DNA of 58,610 nt from Acididesulfobacillus acetoxydans (GCF_900016645.1 NZ_CDGJ01000092.1), one strand, 5' to 3'; counted from the first letter of the stretch, positions 1-9,326 are shown. Numbers and translations: made by a program. The notes: generated by a model not told the origin, from the letters alone.

Positions 1-165
1 TCCCCTGAATTGAGTTCCCCTGAATTAAGTTCCCCTGAATTGAGTTCCCCTGAATTAAGTTCCCCTGAATTGAGTTCCCCTGAATTGAGTTCCCCTGAAT
101 TGAGTTCCCCTGAATTAAGTTCCCCTAAAATAAGTTCCCCTAAAAAAAGTTCCCCTAAAAAAAGA
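1..165. repeat. 15-bp minisatellite, 11 tandem copies, cut by the window edge
   Basis: Eleven head-to-tail copies of TCCCCTGAATTRAGT start at positions 1, 16, 31 and so on. The first eight are near-identical; the last three degrade to TCCCCTAAAAWAAG. The period is a multiple of 3, and the plus frame is open from base 1 to a stop at 261, encoding a repeated Ser-Pro-Glu-Leu-Ser. The array could therefore be the 3' end of a gene entering from the left, but no start, ribosome-binding site or recognisable domain is present. I treat it as a tandem repeat first and as a partial CDS only as an alternative. Confidence 0.9.
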
Positions 166-180
166 CACCCCGAAGGGGTG
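153..180 (-). terminator. Hairpin plus T-tract, minus strand
   Basis: A perfect 6-bp stem CACCCC-GAA-GGGGTG (166-180) is followed on the minus strand by TCTTTTTTT (164-155). This is the form of a Rho-independent terminator for leftward transcription, possibly read-through from the YihY gene ending at 488. The T-tract lies inside the degenerate copies of the 15-bp minisatellite. Confidence 0.5.
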
Positions 181-289
181 CCCGTTACTCTACACCTCCC
201 TGCCGTCCTACCCATTTTCACTTGTTCGGGATCTCCGGAACTGGTCACCCTGCCGGATTAAGAGGCGGCCGCCCAAATACCGCTCCCCC

Positions 290-367
290 ACCACAGGACT
301 CGCGCTATAATACACACCACAGGATTTGCGCTATAATACACACCACAGATTTTGCGCCATAATACAC
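290..367 (+). repeat. Three tandem 26-bp repeats, each with a TATAAT-like hexamer
   Basis: Three contiguous 26-bp units (290-315, 316-341, 342-367) share the core ACCACAGGA...GCGCTATAATACAC. The first two contain TATAAT and the third CATAAT. No TTGACA-like box sits 17 bp upstream within the unit, so promoter activity is only a possibility. The rest of 181-487 shows no gene or other element. Confidence 0.85.
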
Positions 368-487
368 TGTTAAGAAACCGCATCTGATATACAACTCTTT
401 TCATTCAGTCTAGTTGATCAAACACATCCTGTCAATAACCTCAGCTCTCCGCCTTTTTGCTTTCCGGGGTCTCATGTGACCAGTCGC

Positions 488-1411
488 TCAGCGGGCCTTT
501 TCCGGACCCGTCCGCTCCGGCCCGCTCTGTCCGGACCCCAGCACCGCATTCAGGGCCACGGCCGCCTCAGCCCCCAACAGGACGATAATACTCACAATGT
601 AGGCCCAGAGAGTAAAAAGCATAATGAAAGTCAGGCTGCCGTAGATCATCTCGTACACTCCCAAGTGGCCCGTGTACCAAACGAACGCCTCCCGGGACAG
701 ATAGATGCCCAAAGTCGAAATTAAGGAGCCTGTCACCAGGCAGGAATTCTTCAGCTGGTGGCTGGGCAAAATGCGAAAGCAGAAATAACAAGTAAGAAAG
801 AGGAGAAGGGGAAACAAGACATACGAGGCCGTTTGGAAGAAATCCAAGCGGAGAAAAACCGCTTTCAGCCCCACCCTGCCCAACGAATGGGTGAGAGAGA
901 GAGTCGAGGTCAGGGAGGAGAGAAGGGTCAGAAATAGCAATACACCAAGCATAATAAAACCCACCAAATACTGTTTTAAGAACGAGCGCGGTTCCCGCAC
1001 CTCCCAAATAGCGTCTAAGATTCTTTGCAAAGAGACAAATCCTCCCAGCGTCGTCCATAACAGCCCGACGCCCCCGATGATTCCGATTCTATCGTTCATT
1101 AAAGCCAAGTGGGTAATGTTCTCCGTCAGATATAATTTTCCCTGCGGCAGTGTGGGGACATAGGATTCCACGACGTTAAGGAGAAAATTCAGGATAACGC
1201 CGTGTTGAACGAAAAAGAGCGAAGCCCCGTAGACGAGAAGAAGAGCCAAAGGAATCATGGCCGAGAAACCAAAAAAAGCCATCACAGCGGCATAAGCGCC
1301 GATGTTGTGTTTCATGATTCCACTTACCAGATGGCGAAAAAACTGCCCCGCACCTTTTAAGACCATGTTGCCAGCCATTTCCTTCCCAATAGTATCCGAC
1401 CGCGGCATCAT
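488..1411 (-). CDS. YihY/BrkB-family (UPF0761) inner-membrane protein
   Basis: This 307-residue protein has about six hydrophobic segments, the first around residues 38-67 and the last ending near 285, with the loop and helix pattern of the YihY/BrkB family. These are polytopic membrane proteins, formerly mis-called ribonuclease BN, whose substrate is not established. The length is typical. The ATG at 1411 follows a GAGAGAGGG stretch; a second in-frame ATG lies 12 codons later behind GGGAAGGAA and could be the real start. It is a single gene with no operon partner; hsp20 lies divergently upstream. The family call is firm, the function unknown. Confidence 0.8.
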   Translation of the reverse strand: MMPRSDTIGKEMAGNMVLKGAGQFFRHLVSGIMKHNIGAYAAVMAFFGFSAMIPLALLLVYGASLFFVQHGVILNFLLNVVESYVPTLPQGKLYLTENITHLALMNDRIGIIGGVGLLWTTLGGFVSLQRILDAIWEVREPRSFLKQYLVGFIMLGVLLFLTLLSSLTSTLSLTHSLGRVGLKAVFLRLDFFQTASYVLFPLLLFLTCYFCFRILPSHQLKNSCLVTGSLISTLGIYLSREAFVWYTGHLGVYEMIYGSLTFIMLFTLWAYIVSIIVLLGAEAAVALNAVLGSGQSGPERTGPEKAR

Positions 1412-1563
1412 GCCGCAACCCTCTCTCTGCAGTCACCTTCGTTCCTTTACTATATGCGCAGGTTTCCCCCCATCTATGCGGACTGTCCCAACACTTTGCA
1501 AAAAGTCATAAATCAACGCGCGCCGCCGCTTGATGCGGAAAACAGCTCGCGCTCACTCAACAA

Positions 1564-1635
1564 GGTCAGTAAAGGTCAGATTTCGCCCTTGCCCGCAGGT
1601 CTCCGTTATCGTATATTAAGGTCAGGAAAGGTCAG
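1564..1635. promoter_or_regulatory. Two paired GGTCAG direct repeats upstream of hsp20
   Basis: GGTCAG occurs at 1564, 1574, 1620 and 1630, making two pairs spaced 10 bp (one helical turn), with the pairs 56 bp apart. The context GGTCAGKAAAGGTCAG is the same in both. They sit 80-150 bp upstream of the hsp20 start, in the yihY-hsp20 intergenic region (1412-1713), which holds nothing else clear. Regular helical phasing suggests a regulator-binding site. No CIRCE-like inverted repeat is seen. Confidence 0.4.
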
Positions 1636-1713
1636 AGGGCGGGCCCGGGACTTCCGGGGCGCGGCCCTGACCCGTACCAAAAAAAACCAAAAGAATTTTC
1701 GGAGGTGGCAAAT

Positions 1714-2157
1714 ATGTTTGGCCTTACACCTTATCGCCGCGGCGCGATCCAAGTACCGGAAAATCTCCTCCCTGTAGAAAGCCTTTTTGCCAATTTCTTC
1801 AGCGACCCCTTCTTCTCAAGCATCCCTTGGGGAATGAGCGGGATGAAAGTCGACATTAAGGACACGGAAAAAGCCTATGTACTGGAAGCGGATATTCCGG
1901 GCATTAAGAAAGAAGATTTGCGTCTTGAATTCGATAACGGCTGCTTGAGCATTGCCGTAGAGCGCGCTGAAGACACAAAATCCGAGCAAGACAAGTACTT
2001 GCGTCAAGAGCGCCGCTTCACCTCGGCAGCGCGGACCTTCGCCTTTGACGATGTCGAGCCCGAGCAAATCAGTGCTCATTACGAAAACGGAGTTCTCCGG
2101 GTTACCCTGCCGAAGAAAGACGTTTCCGCCAAAGCGCAGCAGATTCAGATATCCTGA
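1714..2157 (+). CDS. Small heat-shock protein, Hsp20/alpha-crystallin family
   Basis: This 147-residue protein is an ATP-independent cytoplasmic holdase that binds unfolding proteins. The alpha-crystallin domain spans roughly residues 40-140 and ends in the family signature NGVLRVTLPKK; the N-terminal arm is short and hydrophobic. An in-frame GTG at 1705 overlaps the ribosome-binding site, so I place the start at ATG 1714, 8 nt after GGAGG (1701-1705). The gene is monocistronic, followed by a strong terminator and preceded by phased GGTCAG repeats that may control it. Confidence 0.9.
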   Translation: MFGLTPYRRGAIQVPENLLPVESLFANFFSDPFFSSIPWGMSGMKVDIKDTEKAYVLEADIPGIKKEDLRLEFDNGCLSIAVERAEDTKSEQDKYLRQERRFTSAARTFAFDDVEPEQISAHYENGVLRVTLPKKDVSAKAQQIQIS

Positions 2158-2305
2158 CCACACCCGGCATGTCTGCCCGTCGTTCAGGCCGCTGACCGGA
2201 ACTTGCCTTTCGGGGGCTCCCAGGCCGGATCACGTTTTAGCGCCTGGTACCGCGCGCAGCTTAAGACAGTCTGGCGAACCGTTTCGGTTGCGAGACTGAC
2301 GCTAA

Positions 2306-2345
2306 AACCCTACCGGCCTCTGGCCGGTAGGGTTAAACGTTTTTA
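2306..2345 (+). terminator. Rho-independent terminator after hsp20
   Basis: A perfect 13-bp stem, AACCCTACCGGCC (2306-2318) with its complement at 2322-2334 and a TCT loop, is followed by a T-rich stretch. It ends the hsp20 transcript about 150 bp after the stop and separates it from the convergent peptide-transporter operon. Confidence 0.85.
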
Positions 2346-2445
2346 AAAAAGTTTTTTAACGTCAGCCCTTGTTTGATTACCCGGGAAACTTACCGTCATT
2401 TTCGCCAGCCGGGGTTTAACTTGCCCGGTCGCCGCCCTCTCTGCC

Positions 2446-3465
2446 TTATTTAGCCAAGTGACACGCTGCCAGGTGACCGTTGCCCAGATCCTTTAGAGCC
2501 GGGACCTCCCGGCTGCAGACCTCCTGAGCGAACCTGCAGCGGGTGTGAAAATGGCAGCCCGCCGGCGGGTTGATGGGACTTGGCACATCTCCCTGAAGGA
2601 GGATGCGCTGCTTTTTCATCCCGCTGACCTGCGGCTCCGGAATGGCGGACAGCAGGGCCTGGGTGTAGGGATGCTTGGGCTCAGCGTAAAGCGCACTTGA
2701 GACCGCGACCTCAACGATTCTTCCCAAGTACATCACCGCCACCCGATCGCTGATGTGCTTGACCACGCTCAGGTCGTGAGCAATAAAAATATACGAAAGA
2801 TGCAGTTCGTTTTGCAGATCCTCCAGCAGGTTTATGATCTGAGCCTGGATGGAAACGTCAAGGGCCGATACCGGCTCATCGCAGATGACCAGCTCCGGCT
2901 CGACAGCCAAGGCCCGTGCCACCCCGATCCTCTGGCGTTGACCCCCCGAAAATTCGTGCGGATAGCGTTTAGCGTGTTTGCGGTTCAAACCGACCAGATC
3001 CAGCAGTTCATAAACTCGCTTGTCCACACCTTTCCCTTCAGCCAAGTGATGAATCTTGATAGGTTCGGAAATGATATCATAAACCAGCATCCTAGGATTT
3101 AAGGAAGAGTACGGATCCTGGAAAATAATCTGCATCTCCCGGCGAAAAGGACGCATGCCCCGGGGCGATAACTTTTCCAGGTGCTGTCCCTTGTAAATGA
3201 TTTCTCCGCTCGTCGGTTCGGTCAATTTCAGGATACTTCTCCCGGTTGTCGTTTTGCCGCAGCCGCTCTCCCCGACCAAACCCAGCGTTTCACCGGGGAA
3301 CACCCGGAAACTCACGCCGTCCACAGCCTTAACCTGACCCACAACTTGCTGGAGCACGCCTTTCTTGACCGGAAAGTACTGTTTTAAATTCCGTACATCC
3401 AGGAGGACATTTTCTCCGTCCTTTTTTGCCTTGCCCTCGCTTTTATCCTCGATCGAAATAGCCAT
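2446..3465 (-). CDS. Peptide ABC transporter ATPase, OppF/DppF type
   Basis: This 339-residue cytoplasmic ATPase energises peptide uptake as one half of a heterodimer with the upstream DppD-like protein. Walker A is GESGCGKTT (residues 65-73), the ABC signature SGGQRQR lies near 173-179, and Walker B with the D-loop is LVICDEPVSALD (192-203). The C-terminal oligo/dipeptide-transporter extension ends in the Cys-rich CHFHTRCRF...C motif typical of OppF/DppF. The ATG is preceded by GGGGGA. It is the last gene of the C-A-B-D-F operon, 12 bp after dppD. The peptide class transported cannot be told from sequence. Confidence 0.92.
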   Translation of the reverse strand: MAISIEDKSEGKAKKDGENVLLDVRNLKQYFPVKKGVLQQVVGQVKAVDGVSFRVFPGETLGLVGESGCGKTTTGRSILKLTEPTSGEIIYKGQHLEKLSPRGMRPFRREMQIIFQDPYSSLNPRMLVYDIISEPIKIHHLAEGKGVDKRVYELLDLVGLNRKHAKRYPHEFSGGQRQRIGVARALAVEPELVICDEPVSALDVSIQAQIINLLEDLQNELHLSYIFIAHDLSVVKHISDRVAVMYLGRIVEVAVSSALYAEPKHPYTQALLSAIPEPQVSGMKKQRILLQGDVPSPINPPAGCHFHTRCRFAQEVCSREVPALKDLGNGHLAACHLAK

Positions 3466-3477
3466 CTCTTTCTCCCC

Positions 3478-4449
3478 CTATGCCTCATAAAGGTGGCAGC
3501 GCACGAAATGCCCCGGGTTCAGCCACTTTCCGGCTGGTTCCTGTCGCTCGCAAACGGGCTTTTTATGGGGACAGCGCGGCGCGAAGGCGCAGCCCTCCGG
3601 CAGATTGCCCAGGTCCGGCGGCATGCCGTCAATAGGGGTCAGCCGCTGCTTCTCCGAGGCATTCAGCTTCGGCAGGGAAGACAAAAGGCCCCAGGTATAC
3701 GGATGTTTGGGCTGTTCCAAAACAGTCGTGACATCAGAGTACTCCACTGGCTGTCCGGCATACATGACCATTACATTTTTGCATACTTCGGCGACCACTC
3801 CCAGGTCATGCGTGATCATGATCGTGGCCGTCTCAAAATCTTTCTGCAGCAAACGGATCAGATCCAGGATCTGTGCCTGAATCGTTACATCCAGGGCGGT
3901 GGTCGGCTCGTCCGCGATCAGCACCTTGGGGTTACAGGAGAGTGCGATGGCGATCATCACTCTCTGTCTCATTCCGCCCGACATCTCGTGCGGAAAGCGC
4001 CGGATCCTGTCCTCGGCCTCGGGAATACCGACCTTTTTCAGCATCTCCAGGGCCACATTCCAGCCCTCTTTTCTCTTCACCTTACGGTGGAGTACAACCG
4101 CTTCGGCGATTTGCTCCCCGACTCGGAGGACGGGATTGAGGGAGGTCATCGGATCCTGGAAGATCATGGCAATATCATTGCCCCTGATTTTCTCCAATTC
4201 CTTGCGGCTCTTCTTCAGCAGATTCTGGCCTTGAAGCAGGATCTCACCTGAGACGACCTTGCCGGGCGGCTTAATCAAGCCCATGACCGAAAGGGCAGTG
4301 ATGCTCTTGCCCGAACCGGACTCGCCCACAACCCCGAGAGACTGCCCTTTTTCCAAGCGAAAATTAACGCCGTTCACGGCTTTGACGATTCCGGCCTCCG
4401 TGTAAAAGTAGGTGCGTAAGTCCTTGACTTCTAAAATAGGTTCCGCCAC
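3478..4449 (-). CDS. Peptide ABC transporter ATPase, OppD/DppD type
   Basis: This 323-residue ATPase is the partner of the OppF-type subunit. Walker A is GESGSGKS (42-49), the signature SGGMRQRV lies near 157-164, and Walker B is LIADEPTTALD (177-187). The C-terminal domain has the characteristic Cys-containing CAFAPRCPHKKPVC motif. The longest frame begins with a GTG touching the GGAGGA ribosome-binding site, so I prefer the second GTG at 4449, 7 nt downstream of GGAGG. It follows dppB by about 120 bp. Confidence 0.92.
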   Translation of the reverse strand: MAEPILEVKDLRTYFYTEAGIVKAVNGVNFRLEKGQSLGVVGESGSGKSITALSVMGLIKPPGKVVSGEILLQGQNLLKKSRKELEKIRGNDIAMIFQDPMTSLNPVLRVGEQIAEAVVLHRKVKRKEGWNVALEMLKKVGIPEAEDRIRRFPHEMSGGMRQRVMIAIALSCNPKVLIADEPTTALDVTIQAQILDLIRLLQKDFETATIMITHDLGVVAEVCKNVMVMYAGQPVEYSDVTTVLEQPKHPYTWGLLSSLPKLNASEKQRLTPIDGMPPDLGNLPEGCAFAPRCPHKKPVCERQEPAGKWLNPGHFVRCHLYEA

Positions 4450-4570
4450 CTTCACTCCTCCTAATCTCTCTCATAGCGACAAAGGCGCAGACTCGACGCC
4501 GGCCGCTGCGAACCAGCAACGGACGAACGCTGTCCGCAGCGGCAGCCGACCCCAGACACTCCTCAATGAC

Positions 4571-5488
4571 TCAATACGAAATCCTCGGGTCCACCAGCGC
4601 GTAGATAATGTCCACCACAAAATTGGCGATGACAACAGCCACCGCAGCGACCAAGACCACACCCATGATCGTCGGCATGTCCTGGTAATTGATCGCCGTC
4701 ACGGCCATCTGGCCGATCCCGGGCCAGCCGAAGATGCCCTCGGTCACGATTAAGCCTCCCATCAGAGTTCCCAAATCCATGCCCGCGTAAGTGATAAGCG
4801 GAATCACGGAACTGCGGAAGGCGTGTTTTAAAATCACGGTGGACTGTGACAACCCCTTGGCCTCCGCCGTGCGTACATAATCCGTCCCCAGGACTTCGAG
4901 CATACTCGTCCGCACCACCCGGACGTAACCGGCTGCTGAAGCCAAAGAGACGGTCAGCGCAGGCAAGATAACGTGGCTTATCCCCCCATAACCCCCAATC
5001 GGCAGCAGGCTCAGCTTGTAACCAACGATGAAAAGGAGAATGTACCCGATCCAGAAGGTTGGGGCCGAAGTCCCCACCAAGCTGCTGATGAGTATGACGT
5101 GGTCCATAAACTTGCTGCGCTTGATGGCCGCGTAGATACCGGTCGGCACCCCGATTAAGACGTTGAGAAAAAATACGCTGAAGCCCAAATACATGGTTTT
5201 AGGGAAAGCTGTCCGCAACTCGCTGTTTACGGTCTCATTCGTACGGTAAGATATCCCCAGATCACCGTGCAATAAATTAACGAAATAGTGCTCGAACTGC
5301 ACGTAGACCGGCTTGTTCAAGTCGTACTTTTCCTCAATCGCTTTAATCACTTCCGGAGACGCTTTGGGACCGGCGATGGTGCGGGCCGGATTGCCCGGAA
5401 CGACGAAGTTAATCACAAACGCAATCAAGACAATGAAAAAGAGCGTTATGATCATCCAGAATGTCCTCCGTATAAGGTAACTGAGCAT
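4571..5488 (-). CDS. Peptide ABC transporter permease, DppB type
   Basis: This 305-residue inner-membrane permease has an N-terminal membrane anchor (residues about 8-30) and then a BPD_transp_1 domain of five further helices. It carries the EAA-loop region that docks to the ATPases (around TAEAKGLSQSTVILKHAFR) and the usual ending DPRISY. The ATG follows AGAGGGGATAGC. It is separated from the preceding dppA by a 385-bp gap holding a strong hairpin. Confidence 0.92.
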   Translation of the reverse strand: MLSYLIRRTFWMIITLFFIVLIAFVINFVVPGNPARTIAGPKASPEVIKAIEEKYDLNKPVYVQFEHYFVNLLHGDLGISYRTNETVNSELRTAFPKTMYLGFSVFFLNVLIGVPTGIYAAIKRSKFMDHVILISSLVGTSAPTFWIGYILLFIVGYKLSLLPIGGYGGISHVILPALTVSLASAAGYVRVVRTSMLEVLGTDYVRTAEAKGLSQSTVILKHAFRSSVIPLITYAGMDLGTLMGGLIVTEGIFGWPGIGQMAVTAINYQDMPTIMGVVLVAAVAVVIANFVVDIIYALVDPRISY

Positions 5489-5768
5489 GCTATCCCCTCT
5501 TTTCAGCCGAACAGCACATTCGGCTCATCTTTATTAAAAACAGCACTTGGTCTGCCCGACCCGGTCAAGGCGTTTCCGTCTCCAAACACATCTATCCGCA
5601 CAGTCCTCAGAGGAGCTTTGATCGCTCCATCCGATTTCTGATTATTGACGACTCCCTTTCCCGCTCCCGGTATCGCCTGATTCCCTGGGCGCCCGCTTCT
5701 CTTCCCCGGCTAATCGACCTTCTTGGGGCGGCCTCCCATTCAGCCTGCCGGCACCCTCTACCGGGAAA

Positions 5769-5796
5769 CGGTGCTCCTAGAGACCTAGGGGCACCG
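5769..5796. terminator. Intercistronic 12-bp hairpin between dppA and dppB
   Basis: CGGTGCTCCTAG (5769-5780) pairs with CTAGGGGCACCG (5785-5796) around a 4-nt loop, with one T-G pair. There is no T-tract, so complete termination is unlikely. Hairpins between a binding-protein gene and its permease often protect the upstream message or cause partial termination, which would make DppA more abundant than the membrane subunits. The rest of 5489-5873 shows nothing recognisable. Confidence 0.6.
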
Positions 5797-5873
5797 CTCT
5801 CTTTCGCAATACCGGGGTTATTCACTCGGTGACCTTAGTCACACCGCAGGCTGCTCACTTACCGGCCGTTTGC

Positions 5874-7568
5874 TCAGCCTTTAGTGGCGGCTTGCTCGGC
5901 CTTCTGGTCGATCCACATAGTCCAATAGTAGAAGTAAGGATAGACGGGATGCAGCTGTGAATTATGCACCCAAGGTTGAATGAGATAAGCTTCCTTGTCA
6001 TGATAGAGCGGGACGATCGCCGCGTCATCGAGAATCTGCTTTTCCACCGCCTGATAGCCCGGAATCGCTTTCTGCAGATCCGTCACACTGGCCAGTTGGT
6101 TGAGTTGTTTGTCCACAGCGGGATTGCTGTAGCCCACATTGTTATTGGAAGGAATCTGGTTGCTGTTGAAGAGAATGTTGAGGAAGTCGTCAGGGTCGGG
6201 ATAGTCCTGCATCCAGCCCCCGTAAACCATATCTTCCTGTCCTTTCGTCACCACATCCAGGTATTTCGGGAAAGGAACGCCATCGAGACTGATCTTGATG
6301 CCGACCGCCGCCAGCTGAGCTTGGATGTTGGCCGCCAAGACGTCACGGATGTCATTCTTGACATAGACCATCGGGTGCACACCGGGAAGCCCGTTGGGGT
6401 AGCCGGCTTGCTTAAGGAGTTCCTTGGCCTTGGCCGGATCATACTTGTAACCCGACGGATTCTCCTGATACCCGGGCATGTTGGGAGGCAGGATGCTCCA
6501 GGCTGGGACAATTCTCTTGTTGTAAAGTTTGACTAAAGCATCCTTGTCAATGGCATATTCCATAGCCTGTCTGACCAGCTTATTGTTCCAAGGCGCTTTC
6601 TTGATGTTGCCGCCGATATAGAAGTAGTCATTCTCGACCAGGCTTGTGATATCATTCTTCATGTTCGGATCGTTCAGTGTGCTTACATAGTCCGAGGTAG
6701 GAATCAAGGAGAAATCCTGCTTTTTGTCTTTAAATTTAAGGTAAGCCACGGAATTCCCGTAACCGAGCGTCCAGGTGATGCCATCCATGTAAGGCAGCTG
6801 CCTGCCCTGTGCGTCTTTCAGGAAATAATGGGGATTGCGCACCAGTTTAATGACCTGTCCCTTTTTCCATTCCTTGAACATGAAGGGACCGGTGCCGATC
6901 GGATGCAGAGAGAGATCTCCCTGATTTGGCAAAGCAGAGGTATACTTCTTGTCCACGATGAAGGCATAGGGCATAGCCAGGACGTCCAGGAAAGTGCGGG
7001 TCGGCTGGGTTAAGTCGAACTCAACCGTATACTTGCCTTTCTCAACCACGCCGGAAACTGTGGCAGCCTTACCGGCAAAGACATCGTCCATCCCTTTGAT
7101 CATGGAGAAGTAGGATTCTCCCGGCGAAGCGATACTCTTCGAGGCCTCACGGTTAAAGGAATACACAACATCGGCAGCCGTGAAGGGATCGCCGTTCTGG
7201 AAGGTGACACCTTGGCGCAGCTGGAAGGTGTAAGTCTTACCTCCGTTCGTGATCGTGGGCAGAGCCGTCGCCAGATCGGGCACGATCTCTTTGCCGGATT
7301 TATCCCACATTACCAAGCCGTCATAGATGTTCTGTTGGATATCGTAGGAATCAGTATCCCCGCAGTCGGTCGGATCCAGAGATTTGGGATCATACTGTTT
7401 CCAGGTGCGGAGCACCCCGCCCATCTGAGGAGTGGCACTGCTGCTCGCTGATTGCTGTTGAGCCTGTGGGGCAGTGGTTTGGCCACACCCGCTCAAGACA
7501 GAGACAATCAACAGGGACGCGGCCAGAACCCCGGCCACCGCTGATTTCTTGGTTCCAAGCTTTTTCAA
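5874..7568 (-). CDS. Peptide-binding lipoprotein of the ABC transporter (SBP family 5)
   Basis: This 564-residue extracellular lipoprotein captures the peptide ligand for the DppBC permease. It has a signal peptide with lipobox LSGC (Cys28), an Ala/Gln/Ser-rich linker, then the SBP_bac_5 domain beginning GGVLRTWKQYDPKSLDPT. The open frame extends 72 codons further upstream with implausible Pro/Gly-rich sequence. I place the start at TTG 7568, 8 nt after AAGGGGG, because it puts the signal peptide at the N-terminus. It lies second in the operon after dppC. Confidence 0.9.
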   Translation of the reverse strand: MKKLGTKKSAVAGVLAASLLIVSVLSGCGQTTAPQAQQQSASSSATPQMGGVLRTWKQYDPKSLDPTDCGDTDSYDIQQNIYDGLVMWDKSGKEIVPDLATALPTITNGGKTYTFQLRQGVTFQNGDPFTAADVVYSFNREASKSIASPGESYFSMIKGMDDVFAGKAATVSGVVEKGKYTVEFDLTQPTRTFLDVLAMPYAFIVDKKYTSALPNQGDLSLHPIGTGPFMFKEWKKGQVIKLVRNPHYFLKDAQGRQLPYMDGITWTLGYGNSVAYLKFKDKKQDFSLIPTSDYVSTLNDPNMKNDITSLVENDYFYIGGNIKKAPWNNKLVRQAMEYAIDKDALVKLYNKRIVPAWSILPPNMPGYQENPSGYKYDPAKAKELLKQAGYPNGLPGVHPMVYVKNDIRDVLAANIQAQLAAVGIKISLDGVPFPKYLDVVTKGQEDMVYGGWMQDYPDPDDFLNILFNSNQIPSNNNVGYSNPAVDKQLNQLASVTDLQKAIPGYQAVEKQILDDAAIVPLYHDKEAYLIQPWVHNSQLHPVYPYFYYWTMWIDQKAEQAATKG

Positions 7569-7790
7569 TCCTGTTTCCCCCTTATGTTCTTTGAGGCATC
7601 GGTACATTGTTAACACGCGTAATATGCGGGCACTATAGTCTTCCGGCCGCTCCCCTCCTTCACTCGATTCTTTATGGCTCGTGGCGCAACGGTCCCTCCC
7701 TCCGCCGTTCGGTCCCGGACAGGCTTGGCCTCGGCCGGGTGCGCCCACAGGCGCCCGGCACACGGGTCCCCCGGGGCAGGCCAACCGGGA

Positions 7791-8669
7791 CTAACGCCGC
7801 AGATGGGGATCCAGGGCGTCACGCAATCCATCTCCCAGTAAATTGAACCCCAACACAGTAATCAACAACAGGATGCCGGGATAGATGACCAGCCAGGGTG
7901 CGGACGTAATCCAGGAAGCGCCGGTTTCAATCATCGTTCCCCAACTGGCGGTCGGGGCTTGAATCCCCAAACCGAGAAAACTCACAGTCGCTTCCCCCAT
8001 GATAGCCCAGGAGACACCCAGAGCAAAGAGAGCGATAATCGGGGCGATGACGTTGGGTAAAATGTGCTGGAAAATGATCCGGGGAGTCGACACCCCCAAG
8101 GCGCGGGCCGCCTGGACATACTCCATTTCTTTGACACTCAAGACCTGGCCTCGCACGAGCCGGGCATACTGAGCCCAGCCGACCAGGACAAAGCCGATGA
8201 TGATGGATTCCATGCCGGGGGACAAAACCGCCAGCAAGGCAATCATGAGGAGCAGGAAGGGAAAGGCCAGCACAATGTCCGTCAGGCGCATAACCAGCGT
8301 ATCCACGAATTTGCCGAAATACCCGGAAATAACGCCCAGGAAAATACCAATCACCGCGTTGAGAGAATTAATCACAACCCCTAAGGTTAAAGAAATCCGG
8401 GCACCCCAAATCATCCGGCTCAGCAAGTCGCGCCCGTTTTGATCGGTTCCCAGAAGGAAAAAGGAACTCGGTCCCACCGGGGCTCCCATTGAAGTCAGTC
8501 CCCTGTTCATGTACTGATGGTTCGGATTATGGGGTGCTATGACCGGTGCTAAGACAGCCATCAGAGTCATCAGCGCAACGATCACCAAACCCGCCATAGC
8601 CACCGGATTCTTGCGCAGCCTGCGCCAGGCGTCTCCCCATAATCCCACTGATTTTTTTTCTTCTTCCAT
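7791..8669 (-). CDS. Peptide ABC transporter permease, DppC type
   Basis: This 292-residue inner-membrane permease has an N-terminal helix (about 22-44), the OppC N-terminal region with IAPHNPN, then the BPD_transp_1 domain with EAA-type loop ARALGVSTPRIIFQHILPN; it ends GDGLRDALDP. The ATG follows GGAGGGGAACT. It is the first gene of the operon, upstream of its binding protein, whereas the usual order is A-B-C-D-F. Confidence 0.92.
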   Translation of the reverse strand: MEEEKKSVGLWGDAWRRLRKNPVAMAGLVIVALMTLMAVLAPVIAPHNPNHQYMNRGLTSMGAPVGPSSFFLLGTDQNGRDLLSRMIWGARISLTLGVVINSLNAVIGIFLGVISGYFGKFVDTLVMRLTDIVLAFPFLLLMIALLAVLSPGMESIIIGFVLVGWAQYARLVRGQVLSVKEMEYVQAARALGVSTPRIIFQHILPNVIAPIIALFALGVSWAIMGEATVSFLGLGIQAPTASWGTMIETGASWITSAPWLVIYPGILLLITVLGFNLLGDGLRDALDPHLRR

Positions 8670-8767
8670 AGTTCCCCTCCGCCCAGTTTCTATTCGCTGA
8701 TTTTGTCGAATTATTGAGTCTCGTCAAAAATTAACTCTTCCCACGCTTAACCTTATTTCTCCCTGCC

Positions 8768-8854
8768 CGACACTTCCCGACGCATTCCGACACTTCCCGA
8801 AATACTGCCTTCTCCAACCTAATGATTCCTAATGATTCCGTATACAGTATTATA
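8768..8854 (-). promoter_or_regulatory. Candidate promoter and direct repeats upstream of the peptide transporter operon
   Basis: On the minus strand a TATAAT hexamer lies at 8849-8854, without a clear -35 box. Between it and dppC are two identical CCGACACTTCCCGA repeats 20 bp apart (8768 and 8788) and a doubled AATGATTCC (8821-8839). These could bind a nutrient-responsive regulator. The remaining intergenic DNA (8670-9326) shows only a doubled ATCAAGGTCATT near 9163-9186 and no gene. Confidence 0.35.
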
Positions 8855-9326
8855 CCGAACTTTGAAACATCTTGGCTAGATACAATTGTACTCAATGAAC
8901 CCCGTTCTGTCCATATGTAAATTCAAATTTTTATTTCTTCGGGTTTCAATTAGAATTCCCTTAAAATGGCTGAGATTTCTCTTGGAACTGCTTACCAAAA
9001 ATATCATAAAATGTGGAAGGATGGGTGGACCCGAACGCAATGGGCAACTCTCCCCGCACAGCGGATTTTAAGGTCTCATGTTAAAGCGTTAATGCTATCC
9101 AAAATGCCCCGGAAGAAGTTCAGTCCTTGGGTTTTAAGTTTCTCATAATTCAAATTGAAGCATCAAGGTCATTATCAAGGTCATTAATGTATAAAAACCG
9201 ATAGCTCGGACTGCGGTGAACAGCTTGGCGGAGGAAATTTCCGGCAAGGATGAATTCTATTGGGCAAAAATACGAAGACTAAAAATCAACTCGCTTGAGA
9301 AAAAAGATCACCTTGCGGAGGGAAAC

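Noticed and set aside
1..165. CRISPR-like array
   Set aside because: Units are contiguous 15-mers without spacers.
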